Below are positions 45,661-60,800 of a stretch of 64,000 nt of DNA, one piece after another; position 1 is the first letter of the stretch; every line of letters begins with the position of its first letter. The notes beneath the pieces are model-generated. The model was not told the DNA's origin. It searched no databases and saw nothing but the letters and a program-made list of their open reading frames with translations. The stretch is from Gamsiella multidivaricata (taxonomy: Eukaryota; Mortierellomycota; Mortierellomycetes; Mortierellales; Mortierellaceae): contig NW_026251794.1 of assembly GCF_025024155.1 (NCBI RefSeq), forward strand, positions 62,001 through 126,000, written 5' to 3'. The position numbers and the translations under genes were made by a program.

Positions 45661-46230
45661 TTGGTTCATTCAAATAAATTATAATTCTGGCTCAAGCATT
45701 TGGTCCGCATGGTCCAAACACGTGTGTTTTTCGCTCACTCTTTGGGCTCACTGTGGCTGTGCTACTACGATCTGCCCTCGATCTGACCAACGCCATCGCG
45801 CCATACGTCTGGAGTTTGCGATTGTAAGAAAGCCACGTAACTTTAGTTGGCACGGACCACTGACTTCCATTCTTTGGTCCTGGAGCCTTAGTTCTTTAAA
45901 ATGATTTTTTTTTTGTCCGTTCATGAAATTTCGAAAGGACCACCGAGGGCACCAGGAGCAGGCCACAGTGCACTAGCGTATAGTCTCTTGCAGTACTTCC
46001 CACACTGGAAAGCCCTATTCAATGCTGCTGAGGATTGTCACTCCCGTTCTCAGGTAGCGTGCAACACTTTAGCTGGAGGCACCCCAAAACTACTCAGCTT
46101 CTCTATGCTATTTATTGCCTTACGCTTTGTAAGTGAAAAGTATCCTTTTCTGATGAACATGGACCACATCTGAAAGCGGTTATTAATTATTCTCCCTTTC
46201 TTTAGTCTCGCGTAGCTGTTTGAGCTCTGA
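45661..46230. other. Intergenic, no gene seen
   Basis: 570 bp between SEY1 and the channel relic. Only short unconvincing frames. Confidence 0.4.
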
Positions 46231-47493
46231 GTGAACAGGAGCGTCTACTATTTTGTCACGATCATCATTCTAGTCATCAGTCAGATCAGAGTCTTCTTTT
46301 TCATATCTGCAGGAGGCATTACAGCGTGTAGTGCTGCTATCCTGCACTTGCTCCGATTTTGCCCATTTGAATCTTGCCTACATCCAATTGCGACCGAATT
46401 TCCGTTCCATTTTTACAAGACCGTGCCAGCAACCTTCTACTTCATGGTGAGATTGACAAAAGACTACACGCCGCTCATTTGCTGCACACAGCTAAATTTA
46501 TTTGTCTTTTCCCTGATTACTTCAACTCTACCTAAAGGGAGGTCGATATGACCCTGTCACGGAATTATTCGACTCGGACAACCACGCATTTCTCACCATG
46601 ATGATTCTCAACTTCCTCTTCTCTGGGATCCTCATGCTCAACGTTCTCATTGGTAAGAGTCCATACAGCCTATTCCGTCCATATTCGTCATTGCAACGAA
46701 TACGCGCTTGTCTCTTATAATGAAGCCATATTTTTGCTAAAAACTCTGGCAACATTGATCAACATGGCATTCAACAAGGGCGACGAAACCTGGCACCAGG
46801 TCTAGCTGCTGAACAGGATGAGATTCGTCGAGGCAGCTGAGAATATTTCGTATTCCATCCCAGGTAGTCATCCATCTCAAGCCACGCAGGATAGGGTATC
46901 CTGTCATAATCATATTCTTAATGGTTCGTTTTCTTCCATTATCTGATGTCTAGGCTTTAGGGAGTCTCACGACTGCTTTCCTGAAAAGATCTACTTCACA
47001 GCATCGCGTAAAGAGGCCAAAGAATACCAGAAGGCCACAGAGAGACTTGGGGAGGAGGAGAGTCCAGCATCTAATGTGATTGGTATATCTGCCTCGGCCG
47101 ACGTTTCTCAAGACGTTTCATCTAAATAGGTTTAAGAGTTTACTTCAGGGTCAAAAACAGATTATTCAGGAGCTAAAGAAACAAGGTGTTCAGCTTCAAG
47201 CACAGTTACAGGCACAATTAGACTCATTTGAGTCGCAGAATCAGAAGATGCAGGAACAGAAGATGCAGGAACAGAAGATGCAGGAACAATTGGGGAGGGG
47301 GGCAGAACGTCATGAACATGAGGTTGCACCAGCAGCAACAGGCCCAGCGAAAAATGCAGGCAGATATATTGGCCTTGTTGACGACCAAGCCTTAGCTTAT
47401 GAATGGATCGTTATAAACCATGCTCTTAAATATCATATTAATGCTGGTCGTGATGCTTCCATGCTCCGCTTTTTCAACGTTGCCTCGTTGTAG
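46231..47493 (+). pseudogene. Relic of a Trp-like / ion-transport channel protein
   Basis: Fragments of a membrane channel C-terminal half occur in order. A hydrophobic segment comes first (VTIIILVISQIRVFFFISAG). Then GRYDPVTELFDSDNHAFLTM and FLFSGILMLNVLI, the pore-to-last-helix region of Trp-like/ion-transport proteins. Then ALINMAFNKGDETWHQ, and MRFVEAAENISYSIPG followed by FRESHDCFPEKIYFTA. A coiled-coil tail (ELKKQGVQLQAQLQAQ) contains three MQEQK repeats. A TAG at 46803-46805 interrupts the frame where a Trp codon would fit, the upstream ankyrin/WD or transmembrane part is missing, and exon joins are incomplete. This is a broken, 5'-truncated copy; family assignment rests on motif resemblance. 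Confidence 0.6.
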
Positions 47494-48324
47494 TGTCTAC
47501 AAGGTAAGGAATAGGGAGATGATGGTGATCATACTGGATAGGAGCAAGCCTTCTCTCTGTGCTTTGTTTAATACAATTCTCAAACAGGACACATTCATAC
47601 CTAAACACCCCCTGCTTGCACAAAATTAATGTCGACCCTCATGGATAGATAGGATGTCATCCAGGCCAACTTGAAGTACATTTTATCTGTCTCTGGAACG
47701 TTAGATGGGAGGTGGTTGACGGCGTTTGTCGAGAATGCTCAGAGGGTCATCTTATCCGCCATTGTTCGCTGCATGACGGTTAGCCAACGCCCTGGATATT
47801 TTGCCTTTTGCCTTCATGTTTTGGTGAGTGCGAGCATAAAGGCCGTCTACGTATCCTGAAAATAAGGAAAGACTGAAGGTTAGACGTGGTTACATTGGAT
47901 GCCATGCTGAGGCAGCAACCATATTGACTAATGAGGTGAGCTGCAAATTGAAAATTTTTCTTCACATGTAGTTTGTATGGACACCTTGCAATATCAACGA
48001 CACGAATGATGTTCGGCAACAGTTGAGCAGAAATGGTCAAGCGCATGTCAGCCTGCGGATCTGCTCTGTTGGAGCCGGAAAGGTGGTCCACTATGTTCCT
48101 TTTTTTTTTTTTTTTTTTGGTTCAGTCGGACATTTGAAAGGATGACGCTTTGTGCATTTCTTCCCGTCCTTCTTTCTTCGGGCGAAGTTTTGTTGCCAAT
48201 TGGGTTCCGCCAGCAACCCTATTCTTTTACCCGTGCCCTTGTTTCGTCCCACCTTCCCATCGACCTGTTCGTCATCATTCCTTCCTTCCTTCACACACCT
48301 CATTCCATTCTCTGCGTCTTGGCT
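47494..48324. other. Intergenic right of channel relic
   Basis: 830 bp with a short coding-like stretch around 47647-47859 (YILSVSGTLDGRWLTAFVEN) of unknown origin, a T run at 48099-48118, and the presumptive leader of the next gene. Confidence 0.4.
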
Positions 48325-50112
48325 ATGGAACCCGCCCTCGATCCCTTCGACAGCCTGTGTCGACAGGTTTATCTGGCCAACGACGACGATACCAGCAAGC
48401 AGCCAACACCCATACCCTCCAATGAAGAAACCGCCCTCAGTCTCATATCCCGTGCACAGGTCTATGAACTGCCGACATCATATACCCTCCCCTCCTCTGC
48501 TCAAGCACCAGGCAACCGTGATCAGGACCGTCGGTGTTATCGGATCCACCTCGAGACCATTGAGGATCCAATCCTAGAGCAGACTGTGCGAGATATCATC
48601 AAAGGGGCGATCGATCCTTCTGTGCTCATGGAACTTCCCTTCGACAGAAACCTGTCCGGATACAGCTCAAAGACCAGAACCGAGACTCGAGAATCACCCC
48701 TTGAAGCACCAGTGGTCCTCGACATGGAAGGCGTGTCCGCAACAATACCAGCATCGGACAACGACAAGAAAACCATGTTCTTGATACCAACACAGGAATG
48801 GTTGCGGATGTCGACAAGGATCCGCTTCTGGAGAGCGGAATCTCATCGTATTAAAGCTGCTGAGCGGGAAATCGTCCTGGATGGGTTGTTGAACGACCGT
48901 TGGAAGGATGCCACGTCCACTCTATCATCAGCGGCGGTCTCGTCACCTCCGCCATCATCGGGGTCGTTGGTCGCGGCGGATATACCCCCAAAGTCCCTGC
49001 CATCGTCTCCAAATTCGTCCTCAGCGTCTTCGCCGGCCACATCACCACGGTCTTCGGCAGCACCGCATCGTTTGCAAACATCACTTTCGAGACCTTCGTT
49101 GTATAGGCAACCGTTCCAGGAACATCAGTTAAATACGCTGGTTCAATTTATTTCGACCTATGGTGATGAACCATCGGCAACTTCGATTCTTCGAGGTCTG
49201 CTTAACCTTATTCGGCGGCAGATCACAGAGCCCAAGGTGCTGTCGTGGACGTTTGAAAGGGCGAACTTGACGGAACAGAGGCCAGTGGTGACGGTTGCGT
49301 TCTTGGATCTGGTGGCAAAGCTTGGCCTAGAACTGGTGATCGTAGACGAAGGAAGGGATAAAGGTGGTCTGATGGGTTTGGCTCCAGATTCGAACAAACT
49401 CGGCTCGATCACGTCCTTGACTTCAGAGTCAACGGTCGCTGTCTCTCCGGAAGCCGGTACTGCTGCTGTTTCAAAGGAGAGTCAGTCGACAGAATTGACA
49501 TGGACGTTTGGCCCGAAAGTGGATGATCGCAGACTCGAGTATTGGATCCATAATATCCAGCAATCTACTTTGCCGGTCCTCAAAATGGACGACCAATCAC
49601 TCCTGCCCTCTACCGCCACTTTCACGAACAACAGTACATTGCCAACATCATCAAAGTCTAACCAGGATCACAAGCAAAATCCAATCCCGGCTGCGATCCG
49701 GAAACGCTTCCTGCAAGACCGTAATACTATACCCGCTGGTAGCATTCAGGTTCTGACGACCAATATCCATGCTTCCGCACCAACCTCGTCAGAAACGCTG
49801 AGAACACCGACAGAATCAACGCTTCATACAGCAGCAGGCAAGGTCGACATTATCAGGGATCGATCCTACGTGCTCGCGTCGTCCAAATACGCGCTTTCAG
49901 ACACGGCAGGATCGTCTGCATCGTCCTCTGGTGTGTTTGTGGATCGGGTTCGGAGCGACGTCAAGCATTTGGTGCGGTGGGCGACGACCTGCGGAGGACG
50001 GCTGGATTGGATCTGGACTTGGTTATTCTCGTCGTTTCAAAAGTCGAGGTATGGTTCTGCAGCAGGCGCGTCAGAGCGACGGCCTCCTCGATCCAACGAC
50101 GAGAACGTGTAG
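48325..50112 (+). CDS. Uncharacterised protein, about 595 residues
   Basis: Not recognised. A single uninterrupted frame; I place the start at ATG 48325 (MEPALDPFDSLCRQVYLAND) because the upstream in-frame extension to 48142 is hydrophobic and pyrimidine-encoded, like a leader. Residues 1-190 look folded (YRIHLETIEDPILEQTVRDI, then TQEWLRMSTRIRFWRAESHR). A Ser/Pro-rich linker follows (about 200-255), then a second block (FQEHQLNTLVQFISTYGDEP, then RPVVTVAFLDLVAKLGLELV). A further Ser/Thr-rich stretch and a Trp-rich C-terminus (WTLFSSF-like, GGRLDWIWTWLF) complete it. There is no signal peptide or obvious catalytic motif. Length of open frame and composition support a real gene; no function is proposed. 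Confidence 0.72.
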   Translation: MEPALDPFDSLCRQVYLANDDDTSKQPTPIPSNEETALSLISRAQVYELPTSYTLPSSAQAPGNRDQDRRCYRIHLETIEDPILEQTVRDIIKGAIDPSVLMELPFDRNLSGYSSKTRTETRESPLEAPVVLDMEGVSATIPASDNDKKTMFLIPTQEWLRMSTRIRFWRAESHRIKAAEREIVLDGLLNDRWKDATSTLSSAAVSSPPPSSGSLVAADIPPKSLPSSPNSSSASSPATSPRSSAAPHRLQTSLSRPSLYRQPFQEHQLNTLVQFISTYGDEPSATSILRGLLNLIRRQITEPKVLSWTFERANLTEQRPVVTVAFLDLVAKLGLELVIVDEGRDKGGLMGLAPDSNKLGSITSLTSESTVAVSPEAGTAAVSKESQSTELTWTFGPKVDDRRLEYWIHNIQQSTLPVLKMDDQSLLPSTATFTNNSTLPTSSKSNQDHKQNPIPAAIRKRFLQDRNTIPAGSIQVLTTNIHASAPTSSETLRTPTESTLHTAAGKVDIIRDRSYVLASSKYALSDTAGSSASSSGVFVDRVRSDVKHLVRWATTCGGRLDWIWTWLFSSFQKSRYGSAAGASERRPPRSNDENV

Positions 50113-52314
<2,202 letters not shown>

Positions 52315-55300
52315 TCTTGGGTCTTGGAAGATGTCGGACACCAACGCAGACAGTCGACACCACACTTCAACCCATAATCCCATAATAAAAAACGATTTGG
52401 ACCTAAACATGCGCTTTTTTTTTTTTGTTTTCTCATGCAAAGAATGCATGTTGTCTCGCTTTTTTTCCTTCTATGATACGGCGGTTCAAAAAAAAAAAAA
52501 AAGGTGTCTTAACAAGAATCGGACCGTGCGGGCGTCATTCGGCGCTTGCGTTACCAATATATTCCAGGACGTTGAAAGGACTCTCGTTGCCGAGATGCAC
52601 CATCGATACGAGAAAGTTCATTTGTGAAGGCCGCGGGCGCTAGTGAATAAAATGATCATATGTGTAAGTTATGTCTTTTTTTTTGGGCCCAATTGCACTG
52701 ATTCAGGCACAGATCTATGATTGGTTATGGTGTGGTAGTAACAGATCAGAGGTAACAACTGCTTCGCCCAGACACGACCAGAGCGATAGAAACGCGTGGG
52801 TACATGGACTCCAAGGATGGGTGTGGAAGTAGGCCGAAGAGAGGTTGAGTGGATTGTCGAGCACTAGCGCAGGGTATGACTGATCGAGTCTTTGTCATCG
52901 AGGTGTATGCGGTCGTCAAACTTCAAGGTCCTGGAACACTTGCTAATCGCTACAGCGCCTGCAACTTGATCCGGGACTGAGTCCTAATTGTATCATACTG
53001 TCCTTATGTGATTGTCCATTATGCGCGCATGAGAAACATACTGCTCGGCAAACCCGTACATGATATCAAAATTAAGACTTAGAACTGGCGGAGTAGTGCC
53101 TCGGTGGGAAGTATCTGGGCTTGACCTTTGCCTACTCTGCGGCTTTATCGAAGGAACAGCGAGAGGGCCTAGACTAGTGATGACCTTTGGGATCAGGAAC
53201 CTGAGGCTGATCCCGAACAAGCCGTAAGGGAGTTCGCACTGATGCAGCTCCTTATGGGAGATTGATAGAAACAATGCGCGACAGTTTTTTTCCTGCAAGA
53301 GCCGTGGACTTGCTCGATATGGTGGAAGGTGGAAGGCACCGAGCGTGTGTGGGGAGCATAATAGAAACCTTGCGAAACTCCCAAGGACAAATCTGATAGG
53401 GCAAAAAAAAAAAAAAAAAAAAGGAATGTCCATGAACTCATACATTCTTGCATAGGATTCAAGATTCTGGTCTCCTGAAATATTAAACCTTCTGCTAAAA
53501 GGCAGGATGGCGGTGTTGCATGTGGTCCAGACCGGAGGGGTTTCCCAATTGCGGTTCACGCGTAGCTTATGGGGATGCTATGGAGGGAGTGTGAGCCGAA
53601 TGTAGTTGGGTCAGGCTGACCCGTCCGACCCTCTCAGTTTGCCGAAGGTCGACACTCTCCGATGTATTCTTGATGAACAGCATGGGATTGACAACGTCTG
53701 TTTAAGCTCAATGTACACGAGAACGGACCTTGTGCAAAAAAATGAAATAAAAAATCCCTCGATAGCAGAATGACTACGATGATGTCGATACTTGTGCTAG
53801 TGGTGCGTGTTGCAGACAAGGGTAGTTGATACTGCCGTCCAGGGCTCTCAGCTACTATGCATGTCGGTAGGGATCTACACTAAGAAAACCAAGTCTAGGT
53901 GACAATGCTCATACTGTCACACCTGTTGTTTGCAATCAACAATAAATCGTACAAGGGTCGAGGCGCTGCTCCCTATTCTCTCCGACCCTCTTTTTTGGAT
54001 ATAAAACACGCTCGCCATAGTCTAGTCCATCCTCTTTTTGCCCTCTCCGGAAACGTCTTAATCGGGCTGCTGTGTATTGATCACCACGTTGTTTGTGGCC
54101 ATATCTGTGTCAAAAAAATGCAAAGCAATGCAGGCAATCGGGACTAAGGGAAGTCCCATTCAATTGCGTGCTTCTTTCTTTTCTCTATTTGTGAAATAGG
54201 AGAATAAACATACGGCGCATTCCTGCTGCAATGGCACGCACAGTTTTCGTCTATTTGGAGGAGAGGGACGCTGGGGATGCATTGCAGACGCCCTCTCCCT
54301 ATCTTTATCAAAAAGCGTGTGAGACCCGTCTTTCTATCCCGAAGTAGACCTAGGTGGTGCCTGAGCTTGGTCGCGTATAGGCACATACATAAACGCGTGC
54401 TTTTTTCCCCTTCCCGCAGAGGCAGCCCATGTCTCCGACTTCCCATCCCTGACCTTGTTTTCTCGTCATCATCTGAACAAATGCTTCTGAAGTAAGTTGA
54501 TATGATCTGCTGAGGGGCGCATTGGCCAGCATGTGCTCAAGCGTGAGATACTTTTGGCGAATGAGCAGCGATGAAGGGAGAAGGGAAAAAAAAGAAAGAA
54601 AGAAACGAACTGCGCGCTCGGGGGCACGCACCTTTCTCTTTATGTTGCTGCAATTGGTCCCTCTGTCTACTGTGCATCCTGCTTTTGCTGCTTCAGCCTA
54701 GCGTGTCGAGCCCCGTTTGGTCTAGCATGTACCTTACCTAATGAAATGAACTATGGCTGTGTATGGATCCTCTTTGGAGTTAGCCCGTGGCCCAACGGAC
54801 TTAATGGTCTTTCCTTTCTCCTGGGAGTTGTCCCGTGTGATATGTATTTCCCTGTGGTAATGATACGAATTGGTAGTTCCAGTAGCAGGAGCAGCTCTTT
54901 TATTTTCCCGCGCTATTTGTTTGTGAAATGAATGAATGAATGAAAAATGTGTCGCATGTACTGAATGTGTTTGGTTGGGCGGTGAATGTCCTGCGGCAGC
55001 GATCTGTGGTCTTGGTTTCAACAGGTTCATGGAGGGACCAAAGAAAAACGACGGGCCCCCTGTTTTTTTTTCCTTGCTCAGCATTCATTCGATTCAGATC
55101 AGTCTAGAGATTTTTCTCCATGCAAGGAGAAGAGCGGCAGCGATTGTAATCGTATGGTGCTGAATGAAATCAGGCTAAGGGTTATATTCCGCTTGGGCCA
55201 GGTGGACTCTGCATCCGAAGCCCTGGAGAGACAACAAAAAGGAGGGGTCTCTCCTCCTTTCTGTTGCTTTCTCTAACTCCATACATCTCCTCGACGACTC

Positions 55301-55390
55301 TCTTTAAGCTGACTTGACACCTCAACTACTTCTCCATCTCCTCCCTCGACCGCTTCCTTTTCGCCCAGAGGAGCACTCCGCTCTCGAGCT
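52315..55390. other. 3 kb gene-poor region
   Basis: No credible protein gene. Homopolymer T/A runs occur at 52416-52425, 52489-52502 and 53403-53422. A TATAAAA followed by a CT-rich stretch (54000-54045) resembles the core promoters used elsewhere here but leads to no long frame. The last about 100 bp are the leader of the next gene. Confidence 0.5.
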
Positions 55391-56368
55391 ATGACAGCAC
55401 CCACCTTCGCCATCAACACCACCACTACCACCACCCTGTCTTCATCAACGGACCATCCCAAGAACACCACGAACAAGGACACCAGCATGAACGCTAACAT
55501 GAACACTAACATCAACAGTCAGCTTCCCTCGCCAACTTCACCCACCGCCACAACCTTCGTCTCCAATACGACCACAGAAGCCTCGCAAATCCTCCACAAA
55601 CTCTTACGCGCCCTCCCTCCCTCGGCTCCCGTCCTCGAAGGTCGCACATCGTCCTCGTCCACGACCGAACAAGACCTTCGCGAAGAACTCGACAATCTGA
55701 AACAGCTTTCCACGGAGGCTCAGCAGACTTACATGATCGTCCACGGTTTGATTCAACAGTACCAACAACTCGTTCTCTCCACACACGCACAGGTCGCGGC
55801 TGCAAAACAGGCCCTCATCCATGCACGTGGGACCCTCTCGTCATCGTCGTCGTCGTCTTCAACATCGTCATTGTCATCACAGTATTATGCTGGCCAGTCG
55901 TATCCTCAGCAACAGCGGCAGCACCAGCAGCACCAGCAAGGATATTCGAGTACTTCCTCGGGAACATCAAGTCCGCCTCTGTCGCCGCCTTCTTCGGGAT
56001 GGAGCCGAGCAGGCTCGTTCTCGAGCACATTCAATTATCTATCACCGACATCGACATCCCAGAATTATAGTTTTCCCGATGGCGTACCATCACATCACCA
56101 ACACCAGTACTCACACCATCACCAGCACCAGTATCCGGACCATCACCAGCAGCACCCATACCCGGAGCATTATCAACAGCACCAGCATGAGGACGATGAA
56201 GAGCGAGTGCGGAGGTTGAGCCAGGAGCATACAGATCTTGGATACCGGCTCTCACAGCTGCTGCGGGATAAGGCTGCGGCGGAGGAGACGAAGAAACGGT
56301 TGAATGATGGGTTGGTGAAGGTCAAAGCACGGATCCGAGAGATCGGACAGACCCTCGCAGGCGAATGA
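55391..56368 (+). CDS. Low-complexity coiled-coil protein, unknown
   Basis: Not recognised. Intronless frame of 325 residues with ATG directly after a CT-rich leader. Residues 1-60 are Thr/Asn-rich. A helical block follows (ILHKLLRALPPSAPVLEG, then LREELDNLKQLSTEAQQTY, then AQVAAAKQALIHARGTL), about 62-148, with heptad-like spacing. A Ser/Gln/His/Pro-rich region occupies about 150-270 with HQ-HQ and HHQ repeats. The C-terminal about 50 residues are a second charged helix (EERVRRLSQEHTDLGYRLSQ, then KKRLNDGLVKVKARIREIG). The two helical ends flanking a disordered middle suggest an oligomeric scaffold, which is inference. Confidence 0.72.
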   Translation: MTAPTFAINTTTTTTLSSSTDHPKNTTNKDTSMNANMNTNINSQLPSPTSPTATTFVSNTTTEASQILHKLLRALPPSAPVLEGRTSSSSTTEQDLREELDNLKQLSTEAQQTYMIVHGLIQQYQQLVLSTHAQVAAAKQALIHARGTLSSSSSSSSTSSLSSQYYAGQSYPQQQRQHQQHQQGYSSTSSGTSSPPLSPPSSGWSRAGSFSSTFNYLSPTSTSQNYSFPDGVPSHHQHQYSHHHQHQYPDHHQQHPYPEHYQQHQHEDDEERVRRLSQEHTDLGYRLSQLLRDKAAAEETKKRLNDGLVKVKARIREIGQTLAGE

Positions 56369-57894
56369 ATCTTCAGTTTAGCTTCGACTTCGGTAACATC
56401 GAGACCAATAAATCCGTGGAGAATTTACATGAAAAAAAGAACCAACAACAATAACAACAACAGCAACAGCGAAGCGACAAGGAGGATGCTAGGCATACAG
56501 AGTCTCCGTTTGCACGACAAGACCAGTCTGGAGGGATGGAGTTGGCCCTCCACGGACTTGCATTTGGTAGTACATACGCATACACAAGCATATTCTTAGC
56601 ATCCATCTACAGTCCAGCAAAAAAACAACAACAACAACAACAACAACAACAAATAAAATAAAGATTGTCTAGCAAAGCAAACAAAAGCGAATGTGTATTT
56701 TTGCATGACTAACGTAGAGAGGATGCTATCTATTTGCATGCTCTTTTGGTACAAAGGATACGCCCATCTGTTTGGGTAAGATGGGCTTACTGCCCCTAAC
56801 CTTCTTTCTTTTTTCTCGTGCGCACACGCGTGAAGAGTTGAGTTTTTTTTTTTTAGTCCGCTAGTCATCGAAACACCTTCGTTCGCCATCTCTTTTCCCG
56901 CTCTTTGGTAATAACCACAGCTCACGCTGCACGTCGTACATGCATTCTGCATCTAGACTTAGACTAGCTAGTAATATTAATCAAAATCTAGGATACAAAA
57001 GGAATGAGATTGTTCGAGTATACGCCTATCGACTGTCAGCATTGGTGACCCGTCTCGTTGAAGGAACCAAAAAAAAAGATAACACTCATCTTCATACCCA
57101 CCTGCAAACATCAACCTTTGACAACCCTCGCGTCGCGTTAAATGGTTTGAGCGCCTCTGTTTATGATAAAACGAGTTAGAGTCAAATGAGTCAAATATGT
57201 AGTACTGATGCATACATCTGGAGCACACCTGTGCACACGCCATACATATCTGGACTTTGAATCAGATACACAAAAACTCAAAGCAGCAAACCTCGTCGTC
57301 GTGGATCCCGCTTATTCTGCTCAGAACACCAGTCTTTCTGTTTTTGACAAAGATATTCATGAGCACGAGCGGTAGAATCGTATGCGGACGATGTGTGAGA
57401 GCCTTTTTCAACCTCGGACATTCTTGGTGGTATCAAAACCCCCCACCCCGTCAAGCACATGTTTCAGCTGCAAAGACATATAGGAACGCTCAAGAAGCGT
57501 GAAGCCTGAAGCCTGAAGCACACCAGTGTCATCCCCGGGACTTATGTGTCGAACAGCAGCGCAAAGCCATGGGCTTTTAAGACAAAAATGATTGACTTGA
57601 AGTAGACTAGTCCGCAAGAATGTGTGTGGCCCACAAGGAACATTGGCTGAAACACTGAAGAAGAGAAAAAATAGGGCTCTGAAGACAAACCGATTGCAAG
57701 TTGGAGAGTGTGGCTCACTTCGCGGCGTCCATCGATAAAAGGCGTATAGGCCGCATGTCCATGTGCTGCGCCCAACCAGATACCACACAACCACACCTTT
57801 TTAGTTTGTGCACACAAATTTGCGTGTTGACACGACTTGAAGCAGTTATATTATTTTACATGGACACATTCTGCCTTCTGCCTTCTTCCTTCCA
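56369..57894. other. Convergent intergenic region
   Basis: 1.5 kb between convergent genes. Contains (CAA)n near 56627-56652 and otherwise short frames without support. Confidence 0.45.
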
Positions 57895-60800
57895 CTACTC
57901 CAGTCCCTGGATGCCCAAAATATCCTTCCCACCAATACCTTGGCCCCACGACCGCCTCGTATGCGCCTTCGACTTTGACATCCCCGAACCTGGCGAACTC
58001 GCCCCCGAACCTGACCCCGACCCATGCGTCTCATCCTGCTGCCGGTAAGGCACACCATCGACCGAACCTGCCGTAAAAGCCTTCATCGGCTCAGATTGCA
58101 CTCTCTGCAGCTTTCCGCTCCCTACCTCATTGTCAGCGAAATGAACCGTCTTCGTCGTTGTCGCTGTTGTCACCGGCGCAGAAAGCCCTCGATCCAACCT
58201 AGCCTCCGATTTCGGTCGCGATATCAGCGAAGACTTGGTCGGACTCGGCACCGCAAAGCTGTCGCCCAAAAAGTCATGCACCAACTCCACAGGCGCCTCT
58301 AAAGATGACGGGCCGCTGCTGTTGCTACTGAGGCCAAAGCTTCCACGGCCATTGCCGAAACTGCTAATACTCCTTCGGCCACAGTTATCAATCAAATTGC
58401 TGTCCTGCGTCAAATTGCTCGACAGCACCTGCTCCTCGCTGTTTCCACGGTTCGAACCAAACAGACTGTTGTACTGACTGCTGCCCCGATTCGACTGAAA
58501 CGACGTCTTCCGACCGTTTACGCCACCCATAGGCGTATCCAACCCCCGCAAAAAGTCTGGCGCCGGGACATGTTCAGGACTCGGCGTCGTTGGCGATGCA
58601 ACACCCGACAGTCCCAGCCCCAACCCCAGCCCCAACCCCACATCAGCAACCAACGGTGGCGTTGAAAGCAAATCGCTCGTAGTCGTAGTCGTTGCAGGCG
58701 CTCCTCCACCACCAAAACTCAAGCCAAGTCCTCCCCCGATCGCCCATTCGTCGCTCAATCCATGCTTATCTCGCTCCATCCGGTAGCTCTTGATACTGAA
58801 CCGTGATAACTTCTTCAGTTCCGGAGTCGCAGGCTTACTATTTGTGGCGCCGCTCAAATAATCCAGCGGCCCAATCCCTTCACTAAACGACTCAGGCATC
58901 TCCTGCGGCTGTTGTTGCTGTTGTTGTTCCTTCTGAGGGTTCGGCGAGCTAGGAATAGACAGTGCCATCCCCAGATGATCCTCCGTTGCCTCTGCCAGTG
59001 CGAGCGTCGCCATCCGTGAATCACTCAATGACGAGAATCCTCCAAACGAAGTCTTCAATCCTGGCCTCTGTGATGCCGGATTCTCCACTGCCGCAATCGT
59101 CACCTTCGCACGTAAATGACTCTCGACCGACTCCTGAGTCTTATCCTCATGCCTCTCCAAATGATTCGTCACCTCCTGCAACCGTTCCAAAGTTGAATCG
59201 CGCCTCTCGCCCAATCCAAGCTCCTCGTGCTTCTTTCCCCGATATGACTGAGTGCGAGACGCATACGGCGAAAGGTTCGGTGTCCTGACTCTGGAGTTAC
59301 CGTTGGAAAAGGTCCTCGACCTCGCAAACGTCGACAACCCGTCAATAGCCCTGCACACCGGCATCAAAGTCGACGACCGGGCCACAGAATCATTCGACCA
59401 CTGGATACTCATCTGATCGCGCACCCACTCCACCATCTGACAATCGTCCTCGGCTAAACAGGTCCAGCCTGCAGCCTTGGCCATCTGTCGCGCCATATCG
59501 AGTCCCTCTATCAAGACTGCCTCGCCCTTGCGGATTGTCTCCGTGTTCCCAAAGGCGTCCTGCGCCACAGGTTGCGTCACGACCGTGACCTGAATCTGAA
59601 TCGGTGCTGAAGGCTCTAGCGACTTGGTCGATGCAGTAATCTCCAGTCTAAGACTCTCATCTGTATCATCGCCCTCCTGCGATTGATGTCCGACCCTTAC
59701 ATTGTGTACAACCTTGTCAGACTGATAGAGCAGCACGGGCTGGAGGCTAATGTTATTATGCTCAGCCTGGGACTCATCTGATGCATTTCCTTGCTGTCCA
59801 ATGTTGCTCCTCAAGAGTCGATCCAGCATAAGCGATGCCGATGTCAACAGCTGATGATACGCAGTCGTTATCTGAATTCCTATGCCACGACCTTGATGGC
59901 GAAGATGCTGCATAGTAATTGAAAACACCATCCTTGGCCACTGGGAAACATCCTCTGAGGTGACCGACGATGTGCGCCTCCTCGCCGGACCATCTCGAGA
60001 TGTTGGTGGTGTTGTCGTATTATTCAGCGAGTGCATTAGAGGATGCTTATTGTTTGCAAACACAATCCCGTCCTTGCAAAACAACTGGTATCTTGCATCT
60101 AATATGTCCCCATGTCAAACAAACCAGAACAACAAATAGATTAATGATCCAAACTTTACATCACTCCCAATAAAGGGAAACAGAGGAGGGGGGGGAAGAG
60201 GGAATGTGGTTTGTTATTGAAAATTCCTTATCTGTTTTTGCATACCTTTGAGCCCCTTGGTGACCTTAACTTCGAGACCGACAGTCCGTGCCGGCGTAAG
60301 CGATGCAGTGTTAATTGTCAGGTTGCTTTGATGAAAATGATCGCTTTTGAAAGAGCTAAAGCGCCTCACAGTCTGTTTGGAGGGTGAGGCCGCGGCAGGC
60401 TGGGGTACGACTGGTTTATCGATCAAGATCTTGGTTGCGCAGAGACTCGAGACAATACAGAGGTTGGTCGGGAGCAATGATAAATCTATGGGTCTTGCCT
60501 AATCATTTGCCCAGTCGAGTGACGAAACAAATCATGTTAGCTGAAAGTAAGGTAGTAAGGCATGAATGTTTTATAATCGATAAGGTAGAGCAGAAGATAA
60601 GCGGTGCCCCTGTCGCTGTCGTACCTTGCTGAACGTGACATCAGTTTCGCGTGGTACAGTGCTGTTGTTGGTCGCTACCGATATTGCGGGCACAGGTACA
60701 GCCCTCAAGGCCTCCCGGGTCCACAATCGCTGTGCCTCAGCGCCCTAAAAGTCAACGACAACAAAGAAGTAAAGACAAAGACAAAACAGGTGTCAGCTTC

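Noticed and set aside
48900..49106. Hydrophobic 68-codon plus-strand frame inside the unknown 595-residue gene
   Set aside because: Shadow frame of the Ser/Pro-rich linker; no independent start context.
52993..53559. Minus-strand frame of 188 codons
   Set aside because: Interrupted composition, spans an A20 run, no start context and no recognisable blocks.
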